DNA of 16,442 nt from Halanaerobiaceae bacterium (GTDB lineage Bacteria > Bacillota_F > Halanaerobiia > Halanaerobiales > CSSED10-376), in NCBI GenBank assembly GCA_003557445.1, contig PWOK01000192.1:1-16442 (forward strand), read 5' to 3'. This document shows, piece by piece, positions 1-7,689 of the stretch. The notes below the pieces were generated by a model. It was given only the letters and a program-made list of their open reading frames with translations. It was not told the origin of the DNA and ran no database searches. A program made the position numbers and the translations under genes. The number at the start of each line of letters is the position of its first letter. Position 1 is the first letter of the stretch.

Positions 1-456
1 CCTGATCTGGCAGGACTTCTTTATAAACTTAAATATAAAAAAGAATATGAAGATACCAGAATTGTTTCTAAAGATATAGAAAATACTTTTCATGCTATTG
101 ATGAGGAAATTAATGATGATGAAAATACCCTTACGGTAATAATTAAAGGTGTTGATGAATACTGGGATGTTTCCTTAATGAAATTTATTCAGGACCTTAT
201 GATAAAGAGTGCCTTTGATTCACAAATGTCTGATTATGCAAATAAAGGATATATAAGAATGGATGATTCGGGTAGAGCATCAGTAACAAGAAATCTGGAA
301 GGATTACCCCTGGCTGCCAGAGAAGATATAGAAAAAATGTTTACCAGGGTCAAAAAGGGAGATATGAATCCTTCAAAATTAAAAAATGAGCTTGATCAGT
401 GGGGGGTTTACTCTAATTATGAGGATAGATTTCTTGATCTTTTCAGAAAGGAGTGA
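1..456 (+). CDS. Hypothetical protein, 5'-truncated by the window edge
   Basis: The frame is open from base 1 without a stop to the TGA at 454-456, so the methionine at 178 is almost certainly internal and the gene starts upstream of the window. The visible 151 residues are acidic and mostly soluble-looking, with no membrane segment and no motif I recognise. The next gene's ribosome binding site (AAAGGAG) lies inside the last codons, and the two genes are separated by only 5 bases, so they are very probably co-transcribed and may work together. No function can be assigned. The coding call rests on the long open frame, codon usage like its neighbours and tight coupling to the next gene. Confidence 0.8.
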   Translation, partial: PDLAGLLYKLKYKKEYEDTRIVSKDIENTFHAIDEEINDDENTLTVIIKGVDEYWDVSLMKFIQDLMIKSAFDSQMSDYANKGYIRMDDSGRASVTRNLEGLPLAAREDIEKMFTRVKKGDMNPSKLKNELDQWGVYSNYEDRFLDLFRKE

Positions 457-461
457 TTTTA

Positions 462-1058
462 ATGAAGGAGATTAAAAGTGCCTATGAAATAGCCATGGAA
501 AAAGCAAATGAGATCAGTAAGGATGTTTCAATTGATGATCAGCAATTACAGATCAGGGATGATTTAAAACCTATTATGGCAAAATTCTATAAAGGGGATA
601 TTGATTCAGAAGGCTTATGGCAGCAATTAAAGGAAAAAGATGAAGAAATAATAAAGACTGCTCAGATAATGATCATTGAATCACTTGGTTTAAGAACCAG
701 TCCTGAAGAATTTGAAAAAAGAAAAAAGGGGATACTGGCCCTGGAATCCTTAAAAGAAAAAAGTCAGGCTTCTACAATTGAGCAGAATATGGCTAATATA
801 AAAAAATTAAAAGAAAAACACAAACAGGAAAGAGAAAAATTAGAAAAACAAATAGAAAGACATATGAATAATAATTCACAGGTACAGATGAAACCTGTAA
901 AAACTGAAGATGGTAGAACAGTTATGAAAATGGAATCAAATATTGATCAAGAAACCAGAGAAAGATTTAATAAAGCTATTTCTGAACTTGAAGCAAAATC
1001 CAGCAAACAATTTAGCTGGTTAATAGAAAATATGAAGCAACAAATTAATAGCTTTTAA
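462..1058 (+). CDS. Hypothetical coiled-coil protein
   Basis: A 198-residue protein of unknown function. I prefer the ATG at 462 over the GTG at 453, because the AGGAG at 449-453 sits 8 bases before this ATG while the GTG overlaps the site itself. The protein is highly charged and rich in Lys, Glu and Gln. Roughly residues 80-140 form a long Lys/Glu-rich stretch that should be a coiled coil, and a second helical segment follows at the C-terminus. No signal peptide, membrane segment or catalytic motif is visible. It follows the preceding unknown gene almost without a gap and precedes the cupin gene by 13 bases, so all three appear to form one operon ending at the terminator near 1380. Confidence 0.85.
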   Translation: MKEIKSAYEIAMEKANEISKDVSIDDQQLQIRDDLKPIMAKFYKGDIDSEGLWQQLKEKDEEIIKTAQIMIIESLGLRTSPEEFEKRKKGILALESLKEKSQASTIEQNMANIKKLKEKHKQEREKLEKQIERHMNNNSQVQMKPVKTEDGRTVMKMESNIDQETRERFNKAISELEAKSSKQFSWLIENMKQQINSF

Positions 1059-1071
1059 AGGGGGACTGTTT

Positions 1072-1341
1072 ATGAAGAAAATTAAAGTTGAAAAACCTGA
1101 TCAAAAAAAATTAGAAGAAATGGGTGTTAAGTCCTGGCCCATCTGGGAAAAAGAAGAATCAGAGTTTGACTGGTATTATGATCAAAAAGAAGTATGTTAT
1201 ATCATTAAAGGTGAAGTTGAAGTAAAAACTGATGAAGAGACAGTTGAATTTGGAAAAGGTGATCTGGTGACTTTCCCACAGGGTCTGGAATGTGTCTGGA
1301 AGGTAAAAAAGGATGTAAAAAAACATTACAAAATGGGCTAA
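1072..1341 (+). CDS. Small cupin protein (Cupin_3 / DUF861 type)
   Basis: An 89-residue single-domain cupin. The sequence reads through the usual features of the DUF861/Cupin_3 family: an N-terminal Trp-containing strand, 'FDWYYDQKEVCYIIKGEVEV', then an acidic turn, 'FGKGDLVTFPQGLECVWKV' and a C-terminal 'KKHYKMG'. The family is related to the cupin domains of EutQ and ureidoglycine aminohydrolase, but free-standing short members mostly lack a known substrate, so only the fold is claimed. A single beta-barrel of this size would act in the cytoplasm, probably as a dimer. The start is supported by AGGGGGA about 7 bases upstream. It is the last gene before an intrinsic terminator. Confidence 0.9.
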   Translation: MKKIKVEKPDQKKLEEMGVKSWPIWEKEESEFDWYYDQKEVCYIIKGEVEVKTDEETVEFGKGDLVTFPQGLECVWKVKKDVKKHYKMG

Positions 1342-1350
1342 TCTTAAACA

Positions 1351-1382
1351 AAGGAGGGCAACTTTCAGGTTGTCCTTTTTTT
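1351..1382 (+). terminator. Intrinsic terminator after the cupin gene
   Basis: The stem GGGCAAC (1356-1362) pairs with GTTGTCC (1369-1375) with one G-U pair and a 6-base loop, and is followed by seven T residues. The A/G-rich left flank can extend the helix into the T-run. It ends the transcript of the first three genes. The next gene's ribosome binding site is only about 18 bases further on. Confidence 0.85.
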
Positions 1383-1417
1383 GTATTTTGTGATCAATGA
1401 AGGAGGCAGTTAAACAA

Positions 1418-1687
1418 ATGAAGGCAGTTATAACAGTTGTTGGAATTGATAGAGTGGGGATTATTGCCGGTATCAGTAAAGTGCTGGCAGAGGCAAATGC
1501 CAATATTCTGGATATCAGCCAGACAATATTACAGGAATATTTTACAATGATGATGCTGGTAGATCTATCTGATATAAATATAACCATGGAAAAATTAAAA
1601 GAAAAGTTAACAGAAGAGGGAGAACAACTGGGTCTATCAGTAAAATTACAGCATGAAGATATATTTCGCTCCATGCACCGTATATAA
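1418..1687 (+). CDS. ACT domain-containing protein (UPF0237 family)
   Basis: An 89-residue single ACT domain, a fold that commonly binds amino acids or other small ligands. The N-terminal pattern 'MKAVITVVGIDRVGIIAGIS' followed by 'LAEANANILDISQTI' is typical of UPF0237. I chose the ATG at 1418 because the family normally begins at this MKAVITV segment and AGGAGG (1401-1406) lies 11 bases upstream. The earlier ATG at 1397 overlaps that site and would add seven residues. It is followed 45 bases later by a PFL/UPF0210 gene. This pair is conserved as neighbours in many Firmicutes, so the ACT protein is probably the regulatory or ligand-binding partner of the PFL protein. The true ligand and reaction are unknown. 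Confidence 0.93.
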   Translation: MKAVITVVGIDRVGIIAGISKVLAEANANILDISQTILQEYFTMMMLVDLSDINITMEKLKEKLTEEGEQLGLSVKLQHEDIFRSMHRI

Positions 1688-1732
1688 AAAAATGAAATAA
1701 TTTTAATATATCAGTGGAGGGTATAGAATATA

Positions 1733-3091
1733 ATGATAAATTCTTATGAAATAATGGAGACATTTCGTATGATTGAAGAGGAAAAACTTGATATTAGAAC
1801 AATTACTCTGGGTATTTCTTTATTTGACTGCTGTGATAATAATGCAGAAAAAATCTGTAATAATATATATGATAAAATATGCAGTCTCGGTCAAAATCTG
1901 GTTAAAGTTGCTCAGGATATAGAACTGGAATACGGGGTACCCATTATCAATAAAAGGGTTTCTCTGACCCCTATTTCATTAATTACAGGCAATTCAGACC
2001 AAAAAGAGTATTACAGATTTGCTGAAACAATGGATAGAGCAGCAAAAAATATAGGTATTGATTTTATTGGTGGTTTTTCAGCTCTGGTCCATAAGGGGTA
2101 TACTGATTCAGATAAATATTTAATTGATTCTATACCTGAAGCTTTAAAAAGAACTGACAGGGTTTGTTCTTCTGTTAATCTGGCAACAACCAGAGCAGGT
2201 ATAAATATGGACGCGGTTGCTCACATGGGTTCTATTATCAAAAAAACAGCAGAGGCTACAAAAAATGATGATGGTTTAGGGTGTGCTAAACTGGTGGTCT
2301 TTGCAAATGTACCCGAGGATAATCCTTTTATGGCAGGGGCTTTTCATGGTGTTGGTGAACCCGAAGCAGCGATTAATGTGGGGATTAGTGGACCAGGTGT
2401 CGTAAAATCGGCTCTGGAAAGAGTCAAAGGAGAAAAAATCGATATAGTTGCTGAGACAATTAAAAAAACAGCTTTTAAAATTACAAGGGCAGGACAACTT
2501 GTTGCCCGGGAGGCTTCTTCCAGATTGAATATTCCCTGTGGAATTATTGATTTATCTCTGGCTCCTACACCTTCTGTTGGGGATAGTGTGGCCCGGATTA
2601 TTGAAGAAATAGGAGTTGAAAAATGTGGTGCTCCCGGTACAACTGCAGCTTTAGCTATGTTAAATGATGCTGTAAAAAAGGGAGGGACTATGGCTTCATC
2701 CCATGTTGGTGGTTTGAGTGGGGCCTTTATACCTGTAAGTGAAGATGTGGGTATGATAGAAGCTGTCAAAATGGGTTCTCTTAATCTTGAAAAACTGGAA
2801 GCAATGACTGCAGTCTGTTCAGTAGGTATTGATATGGTAGCTTTACCCGGAAATACTTCTGCTGCAACTATCTCCGGTATAATTGCTGATGAAATATCTA
2901 TTGGAGTAATTAATAATAAGACTACTGCTGTTAGATTAATCCCTGTCCCCGGTAAAAAGGCAGGTGATTTTGTAGAATTTGGAGGTTTACTGGGTCGGGC
3001 TCCGGTAATGAATATTAGTGATTATTCAAGTGATAAGTTTGTTAACCGGGGGGGAAGAATTCCGGCACCAATTAATAGTCTTGGTAATTAG
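1733..3091 (+). CDS. PFL family protein (UPF0210 / DUF711)
   Basis: A 452-residue protein of the UPF0210 family, whose fold is related to pyruvate-formate lyase-type barrels; its reaction is not established. Recognisable features are the N-terminal '[23 protein letters not shown]', the '[11 protein letters not shown]' segment, and Gly-rich blocks such as '[19 protein letters not shown]', '[14 protein letters not shown]', '[20 protein letters not shown]' and a C-terminal '[13 protein letters not shown]'. Length is the family norm and both ends look complete. GGAGG lies about 12 bases before the ATG, slightly far but acceptable. It sits directly behind the UPF0237 ACT gene, the standard neighbour, which suggests joint function of the two products. 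No membrane segment or signal peptide is seen, so it should be cytoplasmic. Confidence 0.95.
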   Translation: MINSYEIMETFRMIEEEKLDIRTITLGISLFDCCDNNAEKICNNIYDKICSLGQNLVKVAQDIELEYGVPIINKRVSLTPISLITGNSDQKEYYRFAETMDRAAKNIGIDFIGGFSALVHKGYTDSDKYLIDSIPEALKRTDRVCSSVNLATTRAGINMDAVAHMGSIIKKTAEATKNDDGLGCAKLVVFANVPEDNPFMAGAFHGVGEPEAAINVGISGPGVVKSALERVKGEKIDIVAETIKKTAFKITRAGQLVAREASSRLNIPCGIIDLSLAPTPSVGDSVARIIEEIGVEKCGAPGTTAALAMLNDAVKKGGTMASSHVGGLSGAFIPVSEDVGMIEAVKMGSLNLEKLEAMTAVCSVGIDMVALPGNTSAATISGIIADEISIGVINNKTTAVRLIPVPGKKAGDFVEFGGLLGRAPVMNISDYSSDKFVNRGGRIPAPINSLGN

Positions 3092-3116
3092 TTTTTAAAA
3101 GAAAGGAGGCAGGATA

Positions 3117-4226
3117 TTGCTGGCAAAATCTGATATAGGAATAATATATGGTGATCAGGGAAAAGATAATACCAAAATCATTCTTGAAAAGTATAATATT
3201 CAAAACAGATTCTCCTGGCAGGGAACTGTGGTTGGTATTAAACCCAATTTAGTTCTTGCCAGTCCAGCTGAAGAAGGAGCAACAACTGATCCTGAAATTG
3301 TTGCCGGTATTATAGAATATTTACAGTCACTGGGTGTAAAAAAAATAAAAATACTTGAAGGTTCATGGGTTGGAGAAAACACAGAAAATGCTTTCCAGAC
3401 CTGTGGTTATAATCAACTGGCATCTAAATACAATATAGAACTTATTGATTTAAAAAAAGATAAAACAATTGAAAAAAAAGCCGGAGATTTAAATTTGCAT
3501 ATCTGTAAACAGATTCTTGAGGTGGATATTTTAATTAATGTTCCTGTTCTAAAGGCTCACTGTCAGACCCGTTTAACCTGTGCTTTAAAGAATATGAAGG
3601 GCTGTATCCCTGATTCGGAAAAAAGAAGATATCACAGAAAAGGTTTACACAAACCGATAGCTCTTTTAAATAAAATTATAAAAACTGATTTAATAATTGT
3701 TGATGCTATATATGGTGATTTGACTTTTGAAGAAGGAGGAAATCCTGTTAAGATGGACAGAATTCTAATTGGACAGGACCCTGTTTTAATTGATGCTTAT
3801 GCAGCCCGGCTTCTGGGATTTGATATTAATGATATTGATTATATTAATTATGCTGAAAAATATGGTGCTGGCAATGCTCAACTGAATCAGGCAAATATTA
3901 CAGAATATAATAAACCTGATACTTTAAATGAATTGAATGGCAGGGTTTCAACAATTCCCGGTAAACTATCAGAGGAATATCTTAATGAAAAATCTGCCTG
4001 TTCTGCCTGTTCTGGAAATTTAATTTTTGCCCTATACAGACTTCATGAAAGGGGAAAACTTAAAAACATTGACAGAGAAATATATATTGGTCAGGGTTAT
4101 AAAAATGAATCTATATCTGGTTCTGGTATAGGCAGCTGTACAAATAATTTTCAAGAATATTTACCCGGTTGCCCACCTGAAACTGACAGGATTGTTTCTT
4201 TTATTGAAAAAATATTAAACAGTTAA
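3117..4226 (+). CDS. DUF362 domain protein with C-terminal cysteine cluster
   Basis: A 369-residue DUF362-family protein. The core (about residues 35-250) has the family landmarks 'VGIKPNLV', 'INVPVLKAH', 'ALKNMKGC' and 'DPVLIDAYAARLLGF'. The C-terminal part carries four cysteines, C295 and C298 in 'ACSACSGN', C341 in 'GSCTNN' and C352 in 'LPGCPPE', instead of an ordinary ferredoxin domain. The last two resemble the cluster-binding motifs of NuoB-type subunits, so a Fe-S centre is plausible but unproven. The start is a TTG at 3117, chosen because AAAGGAGG lies 7 bases upstream and no other start fits. It follows the PFL gene by 25 bases. The function of DUF362 proteins is generally unknown. 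Confidence 0.9.
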   Translation: MLAKSDIGIIYGDQGKDNTKIILEKYNIQNRFSWQGTVVGIKPNLVLASPAEEGATTDPEIVAGIIEYLQSLGVKKIKILEGSWVGENTENAFQTCGYNQLASKYNIELIDLKKDKTIEKKAGDLNLHICKQILEVDILINVPVLKAHCQTRLTCALKNMKGCIPDSEKRRYHRKGLHKPIALLNKIIKTDLIIVDAIYGDLTFEEGGNPVKMDRILIGQDPVLIDAYAARLLGFDINDIDYINYAEKYGAGNAQLNQANITEYNKPDTLNELNGRVSTIPGKLSEEYLNEKSACSACSGNLIFALYRLHERGKLKNIDREIYIGQGYKNESISGSGIGSCTNNFQEYLPGCPPETDRIVSFIEKILNS

Positions 4227-4250
4227 AGTTTTTGCAGGAGGTTATCTTAT

Positions 4251-4547
4251 ATGAAAAAAGTTATTCTGTGTCTGCTTATTATTATATTGATTTTTAATCT
4301 AACAGGGTGTGCTGCTATTGGTTATGGGGTTGTTAAAAATGAAGAAGGCCAGCCCCTGGAAGAAGTAAAGATTACTATTGAGGATCAGGAAGTATATACC
4401 AATCAGGAAGGGTATTTTACTCTTTTGTTTCCAGAAGAAGAAACTACCTTTATACTTGAAAAAGAAGGTTATCAAACAAAAGAGATAAAATTTGATCTGG
4501 AACAGGGTGAGGCAGATATGGGTGAAATTATACTGGAGAAAGAATAA
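4251..4547 (+). CDS. Small lipoprotein with carboxypeptidase-regulatory-like domain
   Basis: A 98-residue secreted lipoprotein. Residues 1-20 form a classical signal: Lys2-Lys3, a hydrophobic stretch and the lipobox 'LTGC' with Cys20 as the lipid-modified residue. The mature part is a single Ig-like beta domain of the carboxypeptidase-regulatory-like type, visible from 'GVVKNEEGQPLEEVKITI', 'YTNQEGYFTLLFPEE' and 'LEKEGYQTKEIKFDLEQGE'. Such domains are structural and often mediate binding at the cell surface; no enzyme activity is expected. The ribosome binding site AGGAGG is 8 to 9 bases upstream. It follows the DUF362 gene by 24 bases, so it probably belongs to the same transcript. Its partner is unknown. 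Confidence 0.88.
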   Translation: MKKVILCLLIIILIFNLTGCAAIGYGVVKNEEGQPLEEVKITIEDQEVYTNQEGYFTLLFPEEETTFILEKEGYQTKEIKFDLEQGEADMGEIILEKE

Positions 4548-4564
4548 ATTTAAAAAATAATTAT

Positions 4565-4620
4565 ATTCCCTCTTTTAACAAATATAAATTTGATGAATAT
4601 ATAATGGTAGAGGAGGGAAT
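4565..4620 (+). repeat. Inverted repeat whose right arm contains a Shine-Dalgarno site
   Basis: ATTCCCTC (4565-4572) is exactly complementary to GAGGGAAT (4613-4620), with 40 bases between the arms. The right arm overlaps the GGAGGG ribosome binding site of the gene starting at 4624. In an mRNA reading through from the lipoprotein gene, pairing would hide that site. A TATAAT at 4600-4605 lies within the spacer, but no matching -35 box is convincing. Confidence 0.4.
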
Positions 4621-4623
4621 AAA

Positions 4624-5064
4624 ATGGTTTTATTTGAATATATAATCAAGGTGCTGGTTCATAATTCGGAAACTCTTTTTATTGGTTTACTGGTAATTCT
4701 CGTCGGTTATTATGGACGTATTTTATGGGATATTAAAGGTGTTTTAAAGGAATATACTGCTGATATTAATTTCTTAATGAAAGATCTCTCTGAAATAAAA
4801 ACTGAAACTGAAAAACTAAAAGAAATTATGGTAGAACAAAATAAAACCATAGAAAAAATAAATAACCTGGAATCAGATATAGAAGATCATGATAGGAGTA
4901 TTACAGCAAGAATTAATGAAAAAACTGAAGATGTCAAAGATACTTTAAAAATATTAATAACCTGTTACCGTAAAATTGATGATGAAGAAATAAATATTAA
5001 GAATATCTCTGATCTGGATAAAATACTCCAGGATTTTTCTAATAAAACAAATAGAAAAAAATAA
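4624..5064 (+). CDS. Hypothetical membrane-anchored coiled-coil protein
   Basis: A 146-residue protein of unknown function. One membrane segment lies at about residues 17-35 ('ETLFIGLLVILVGYYGRI'), followed by a long Lys/Glu-rich helical region (about 40-110) with heptad-like spacing, probably a coiled coil facing the cytoplasm. No enzymatic motif is visible. It resembles small single-pass anchor proteins in architecture only; I do not recognise the family. The ribosome binding site is GGAGGG just upstream, within an inverted repeat that could control its access. The SASP-like gene starts 14 bases after its stop, so both may be on one transcript. Confidence 0.82.
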   Translation: MVLFEYIIKVLVHNSETLFIGLLVILVGYYGRILWDIKGVLKEYTADINFLMKDLSEIKTETEKLKEIMVEQNKTIEKINNLESDIEDHDRSITARINEKTEDVKDTLKILITCYRKIDDEEINIKNISDLDKILQDFSNKTNRKK

Positions 5065-5078
5065 AAAAGGGGATTATT

Positions 5079-5264
5079 ATGTCTGCTAAACAAAAAAAGA
5101 CAGATGATATAACTCTAATGTTATTAAAACTGGAAGCAGCAGAGGAACTCGGTTTAATAGAAAAAGTGAAAAAAGTGGGTTGGGGATGATTAACTGCTGA
5201 AGAGACAGGTAAACTGGGAGGATATATTACAAAGAAAATTAAAAAGGCTGAAAATAAAAGATAA
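5079..5264 (+). pseudogene. Alpha/beta-type SASP (SspF-like) interrupted by in-frame TGA
   Basis: From the ATG at 5079, which has AAGGGGA upstream, the frame reads 36 residues ending 'KKVGWG', meets a TGA at 5187-5189, and continues for 24 more codons to a TAA at 5262-5264 ('LTAEETGKLGGYITKKIKK...'). The two halves together make a full-length small acid-soluble spore protein. The N-terminal half holds the 'KLEAAEELGL' segment, and the second half is the DNA-binding 'LTxxxxGxxGGxxxKK' region seen in the intact SASP at 15882-16115, where 'WGELTS' aligns with 'WG-stop-LTA'. GGA to TGA, one base, is the simplest origin, though Glu was probably ancestral by alignment. It could be a nonsense mutation, a sequencing error or, much less likely, recoding. 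Without the second half the 36-residue product should not bind DNA. Confidence 0.75.
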
Positions 5265-5265
5265 C

Positions 5266-5294
5266 TTGATTAAAGACACTTTTTTTATTATAAT
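5266..5294 (+). promoter_or_regulatory. Sigma-A promoter of the nadD operon
   Basis: TTGATT (5266-5271) and a perfect TATAAT (5289-5294) are separated by 17 bases. Transcription would start near 5301, giving a leader of about 30 bases before nadD. It begins right after the broken SASP gene and marks the nadD block as a separate transcription unit. No terminator was seen between the two. Confidence 0.75.
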
Positions 5295-5329
5295 AGTTAT
5301 TAGAATTTTGATTTACTGGAGGTAATTAA

Positions 5330-5932
5330 ATGGGTATCGCAGTACTGGGAGGAACCTTTGATCCGGTTCATCTGGGACATCTGATAATAGCAGAACAGGC
5401 TTATAATAGTTTTTCTGAAATAGACAAAGTTTTGTTTATGCCTGCAGGTATTCCTCCTCATAAAAATATCAAGGAAATTACAGAAGATAAACATAGATTA
5501 AATATGTTAAAAAAAGCAATAGAAGATAATACTCATTTTTTTTATTCAAGCTATGAACTACAGAAAAAGGGAAAGGCTTATACTATTGACACTTTAAAAG
5601 AAATGCAGACAAAATATCCTTCAAAAAAAATATATTTTATTATTGGAGCTGATTCTTTACTGGAAATATACACCTGGAAACAACCAGAGTATCTGCTAAA
5701 AAACGCCAAATTTATTGTTGCTCGCCGTCCTGATTATTCTTTAAAGGAAATATTTTTAAATGAAAGATTTCGTCCTTACAGACAGTTTATATCTTTACTT
5801 GATAATTCAATGATAGATATTTCTTCAAGCCAGATCAGGAATTTAATTAAAGAGGAAAAATCAATCAAGTATTTGACATTACCGGTGGTTATTGATTATA
5901 TAAAAAAAAATAAGTTATACCGGGGGAAATAA
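5330..5932 (+). CDS. nadD: Nicotinate-nucleotide adenylyltransferase
   Basis: This enzyme joins nicotinate mononucleotide and ATP to deamido-NAD in NAD biosynthesis, in the cytoplasm. The 200-residue protein has the nucleotidyltransferase signature 'GGTFDPVHLGH' at residues 7-17, 'MPAGIPPHK' for substrate binding, 'FIIGADSLLEIYTWKQPEYLL' in the middle, and the C-terminal 'ISSSQIRNLI' ATP-binding motif. Length and both ends match the family. A TGGAGGT ribosome binding site precedes the ATG, and a sigma-A promoter lies just upstream, so nadD is the first gene of the operon. Its stop codon directly abuts the yqeK start, the usual Firmicutes arrangement nadD-yqeK-rsfS. Confidence 0.97.
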   Translation: MGIAVLGGTFDPVHLGHLIIAEQAYNSFSEIDKVLFMPAGIPPHKNIKEITEDKHRLNMLKKAIEDNTHFFYSSYELQKKGKAYTIDTLKEMQTKYPSKKIYFIIGADSLLEIYTWKQPEYLLKNAKFIVARRPDYSLKEIFLNERFRPYRQFISLLDNSMIDISSSQIRNLIKEEKSIKYLTLPVVIDYIKKNKLYRGK

Positions 5933-6520
5933 ATGATATCGGAAAAACAGATTTTAACTTTAATAAAAAATAAATTCAGCAAAAAAATTATGGATCATTC
6001 CATAGGGGTGGCTGAAACAGCAGAACAGCTGGCAAAATCAGAAGGTGTTTCTATAAAAAATGCCAGAATAGCAGGATTGGTTCATGATTATGCTAAAGAA
6101 ATAGATCAGGAAAAATTAAAAAAAATTGCTGCCAGTAGCTGCTGGCATATTGATAGTATAGAATACAGTATACAGGAAATTTTACATGCCCCTGTAGGTG
6201 CCTATCTAATAAAAAAAGAGCTGGAAATAGAGGATCAAGAAATTCTGGAAGCTGTAAGGTATCATACAACAGGAAGTCCTGAAATGGGTATTATAGCTCA
6301 GATTATATTTCTGGCAGATAAAATTGAACCCGGTCGTTCTTATCCCGGGGTAGAGAAGTTAAGAAAGCTGGTTAAAGAAGATTTTAAACAGGGGTTAATT
6401 AAAACCTGTGATTATTCTATAAAATATCAAATTAATAAAGAGAAAATAATACATCCTGGTACTCTTTTATTAAGAAATTATTTATTGAAGGGGGATAAAG
6501 ATAATGGACAGGTTTTTTAA
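5933..6520 (+). CDS. yqeK: HD-domain diadenosine tetraphosphatase YqeK
   Basis: A 195-residue HD-superfamily hydrolase. YqeK proteins cleave Ap4A symmetrically to two ADP and use a di-metal site. The metal-binding pattern is visible as His22 ('MDHSIGVAETA'), His51-Asp52 ('GLVHDYAKE'), the His in 'ILHAPVGAYL', the His in 'VRYHTTG' and Asp in 'IFLADKIEPGR'. The start codon follows the nadD stop without a gap, and GGGGGA at the end of nadD is the ribosome binding site. The last 17 bases overlap the next gene, so translation of the three genes is probably coupled. Its position between nadD and rsfS is the standard one in Firmicutes. Confidence 0.95.
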   Translation: MISEKQILTLIKNKFSKKIMDHSIGVAETAEQLAKSEGVSIKNARIAGLVHDYAKEIDQEKLKKIAASSCWHIDSIEYSIQEILHAPVGAYLIKKELEIEDQEILEAVRYHTTGSPEMGIIAQIIFLADKIEPGRSYPGVEKLRKLVKEDFKQGLIKTCDYSIKYQINKEKIIHPGTLLLRNYLLKGDKDNGQVF

Positions 6521-7652
6521 AAAAATTATTATTACCCCGGTTCTGGTAATTTTAGTTATATTGATGGGATTTATATATGCTTATATTTTTAATGATGGGT
6601 TTGCTTTTTTAAATGAAGATCCTTTTTCATCTTCAAAAGTAAATATTTTAATTTCTGGTTCAGATATCTCCTATGATGGGCCTACCAGAGCTGATACTAT
6701 TATTGTAACCAGTGTTGACCTTGACACCAAAGATATTGGTGTTCTGTTTATTCCCAGGGATACCAGGTTAAATATACCAGGTCATGGAATTAATAAAGTT
6801 AATTCTTCTTTTGCTCTGGGAGGTATTGATTTATTAAAAGAAACCCTGGAATCATTTTTAGAAATACCCATAGATTATTATGTTAGTATTGATTTTGAAG
6901 GTTTTTCTAAAATAATAGATAATCTGGGAGGTATTGAAATTGATGTTGAAACACATCTTCATTATATAGATGAAGCAGGAGATTTATATATAGATATTCC
7001 CGAAGGAAGGCAGACACTGAGTGGAAGTCAGGCCCTTGACTATGTTCGTTACAGAGAGCCATTATATGCTGATATTGGTAGAATAGGAAGACAGCAAAAA
7101 TTTATTGAATCCCTGATAAAAAGGATTTTACAGCCTGATTTACTGATAAGAATACCCGCTATTTATAATAATTTTCAAAATCATGTTGATACCAGCCTTT
7201 CACTTAGAGAAATAAGTTATTTTACAAGTATTCTTAAAGGGCTGGATTTAAACCAGGTAAAGCTGGAAAAGGTACCCGGTCAACCAGAATATATTGATAA
7301 TGTGAGTTACTGGTTACCTGATCGTGAGGGTTTGAATATTGTTGTAGATAGTTTGGTTCGCAGTAAAGAATATATACAAAATAATGATTATCAATTGTCT
7401 GTATATAATGGAGCAGGAGTAAGAGGCCTGGCAGGAGAAGTGGCCGGTGATTTAAGAAAATATGGATTTGAAATTGCTACTATTTCCAATGCTGATCATT
7501 ATGATTATCAAACCTCTATTATTGAGTACTTTGCCAGTGAGGATCAGCCTATAGCAGAAGGTATCCAGAAAATAATAGGTGGTAGTCTTAAGTATAGTGA
7601 AAATAATGGGGGTAAAATAAATATTATTGTTGGTCAGGATTATGTAGAATAA
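6504..7652 (+). CDS. LytR-CpsA-Psr (LCP) family cell-wall ligase
   Basis: LCP proteins transfer polymers such as teichoic acids from a polyprenyl carrier to peptidoglycan on the outer face of the membrane. The 382-residue protein has one N-terminal membrane anchor (about residues 8-30), then the LCP catalytic domain (about 50-210) with the conserved Arg/Asp features 'TRADTIIVTSVD', 'IPRDTRLNIP' and 'GINKVNSSFALGG', and 'LDYVRYREP.YADIGRIGRQQ'. After a linker, a LytR_C domain follows at about 295-380 ('LSVYNGAGVRGLAGEVAGDL'). The start overlaps the end of yqeK by 17 bases, with AAGGGGGA upstream. Which wall polymer it attaches cannot be told from the sequence. Confidence 0.95.
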   Translation: MDRFFKKIIITPVLVILVILMGFIYAYIFNDGFAFLNEDPFSSSKVNILISGSDISYDGPTRADTIIVTSVDLDTKDIGVLFIPRDTRLNIPGHGINKVNSSFALGGIDLLKETLESFLEIPIDYYVSIDFEGFSKIIDNLGGIEIDVETHLHYIDEAGDLYIDIPEGRQTLSGSQALDYVRYREPLYADIGRIGRQQKFIESLIKRILQPDLLIRIPAIYNNFQNHVDTSLSLREISYFTSILKGLDLNQVKLEKVPGQPEYIDNVSYWLPDREGLNIVVDSLVRSKEYIQNNDYQLSVYNGAGVRGLAGEVAGDLRKYGFEIATISNADHYDYQTSIIEYFASEDQPIAEGIQKIIGGSLKYSENNGGKINIIVGQDYVE

Positions 7653-7689
7653 TATTAAAACTAATTTAAAAAGGGGAGATGTTAATACT

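Noticed and set aside
178..456. ATG at 178 as the true start of the first gene
   Set aside because: The frame is open upstream to base 1 with similar codon use, and no ribosome binding site precedes 178.
1159..1674. 171-codon open frame on the minus strand
   Set aside because: It runs antisense through the cupin gene, the terminator and the ACT gene, all well supported; the translation has no recognisable family features.
2344..2769. 141-codon minus-strand open frame inside the PFL gene
   Set aside because: Antisense shadow of a conserved gene; no ribosome binding site and no motif.
5187..5189. TGA in the SASP gene read as selenocysteine or as a reassigned codon
   Set aside because: SASPs have no redox site and the paralogue has Glu at this position. 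Other genes in the window end at TGA normally (for example 454-456), so the code is standard.
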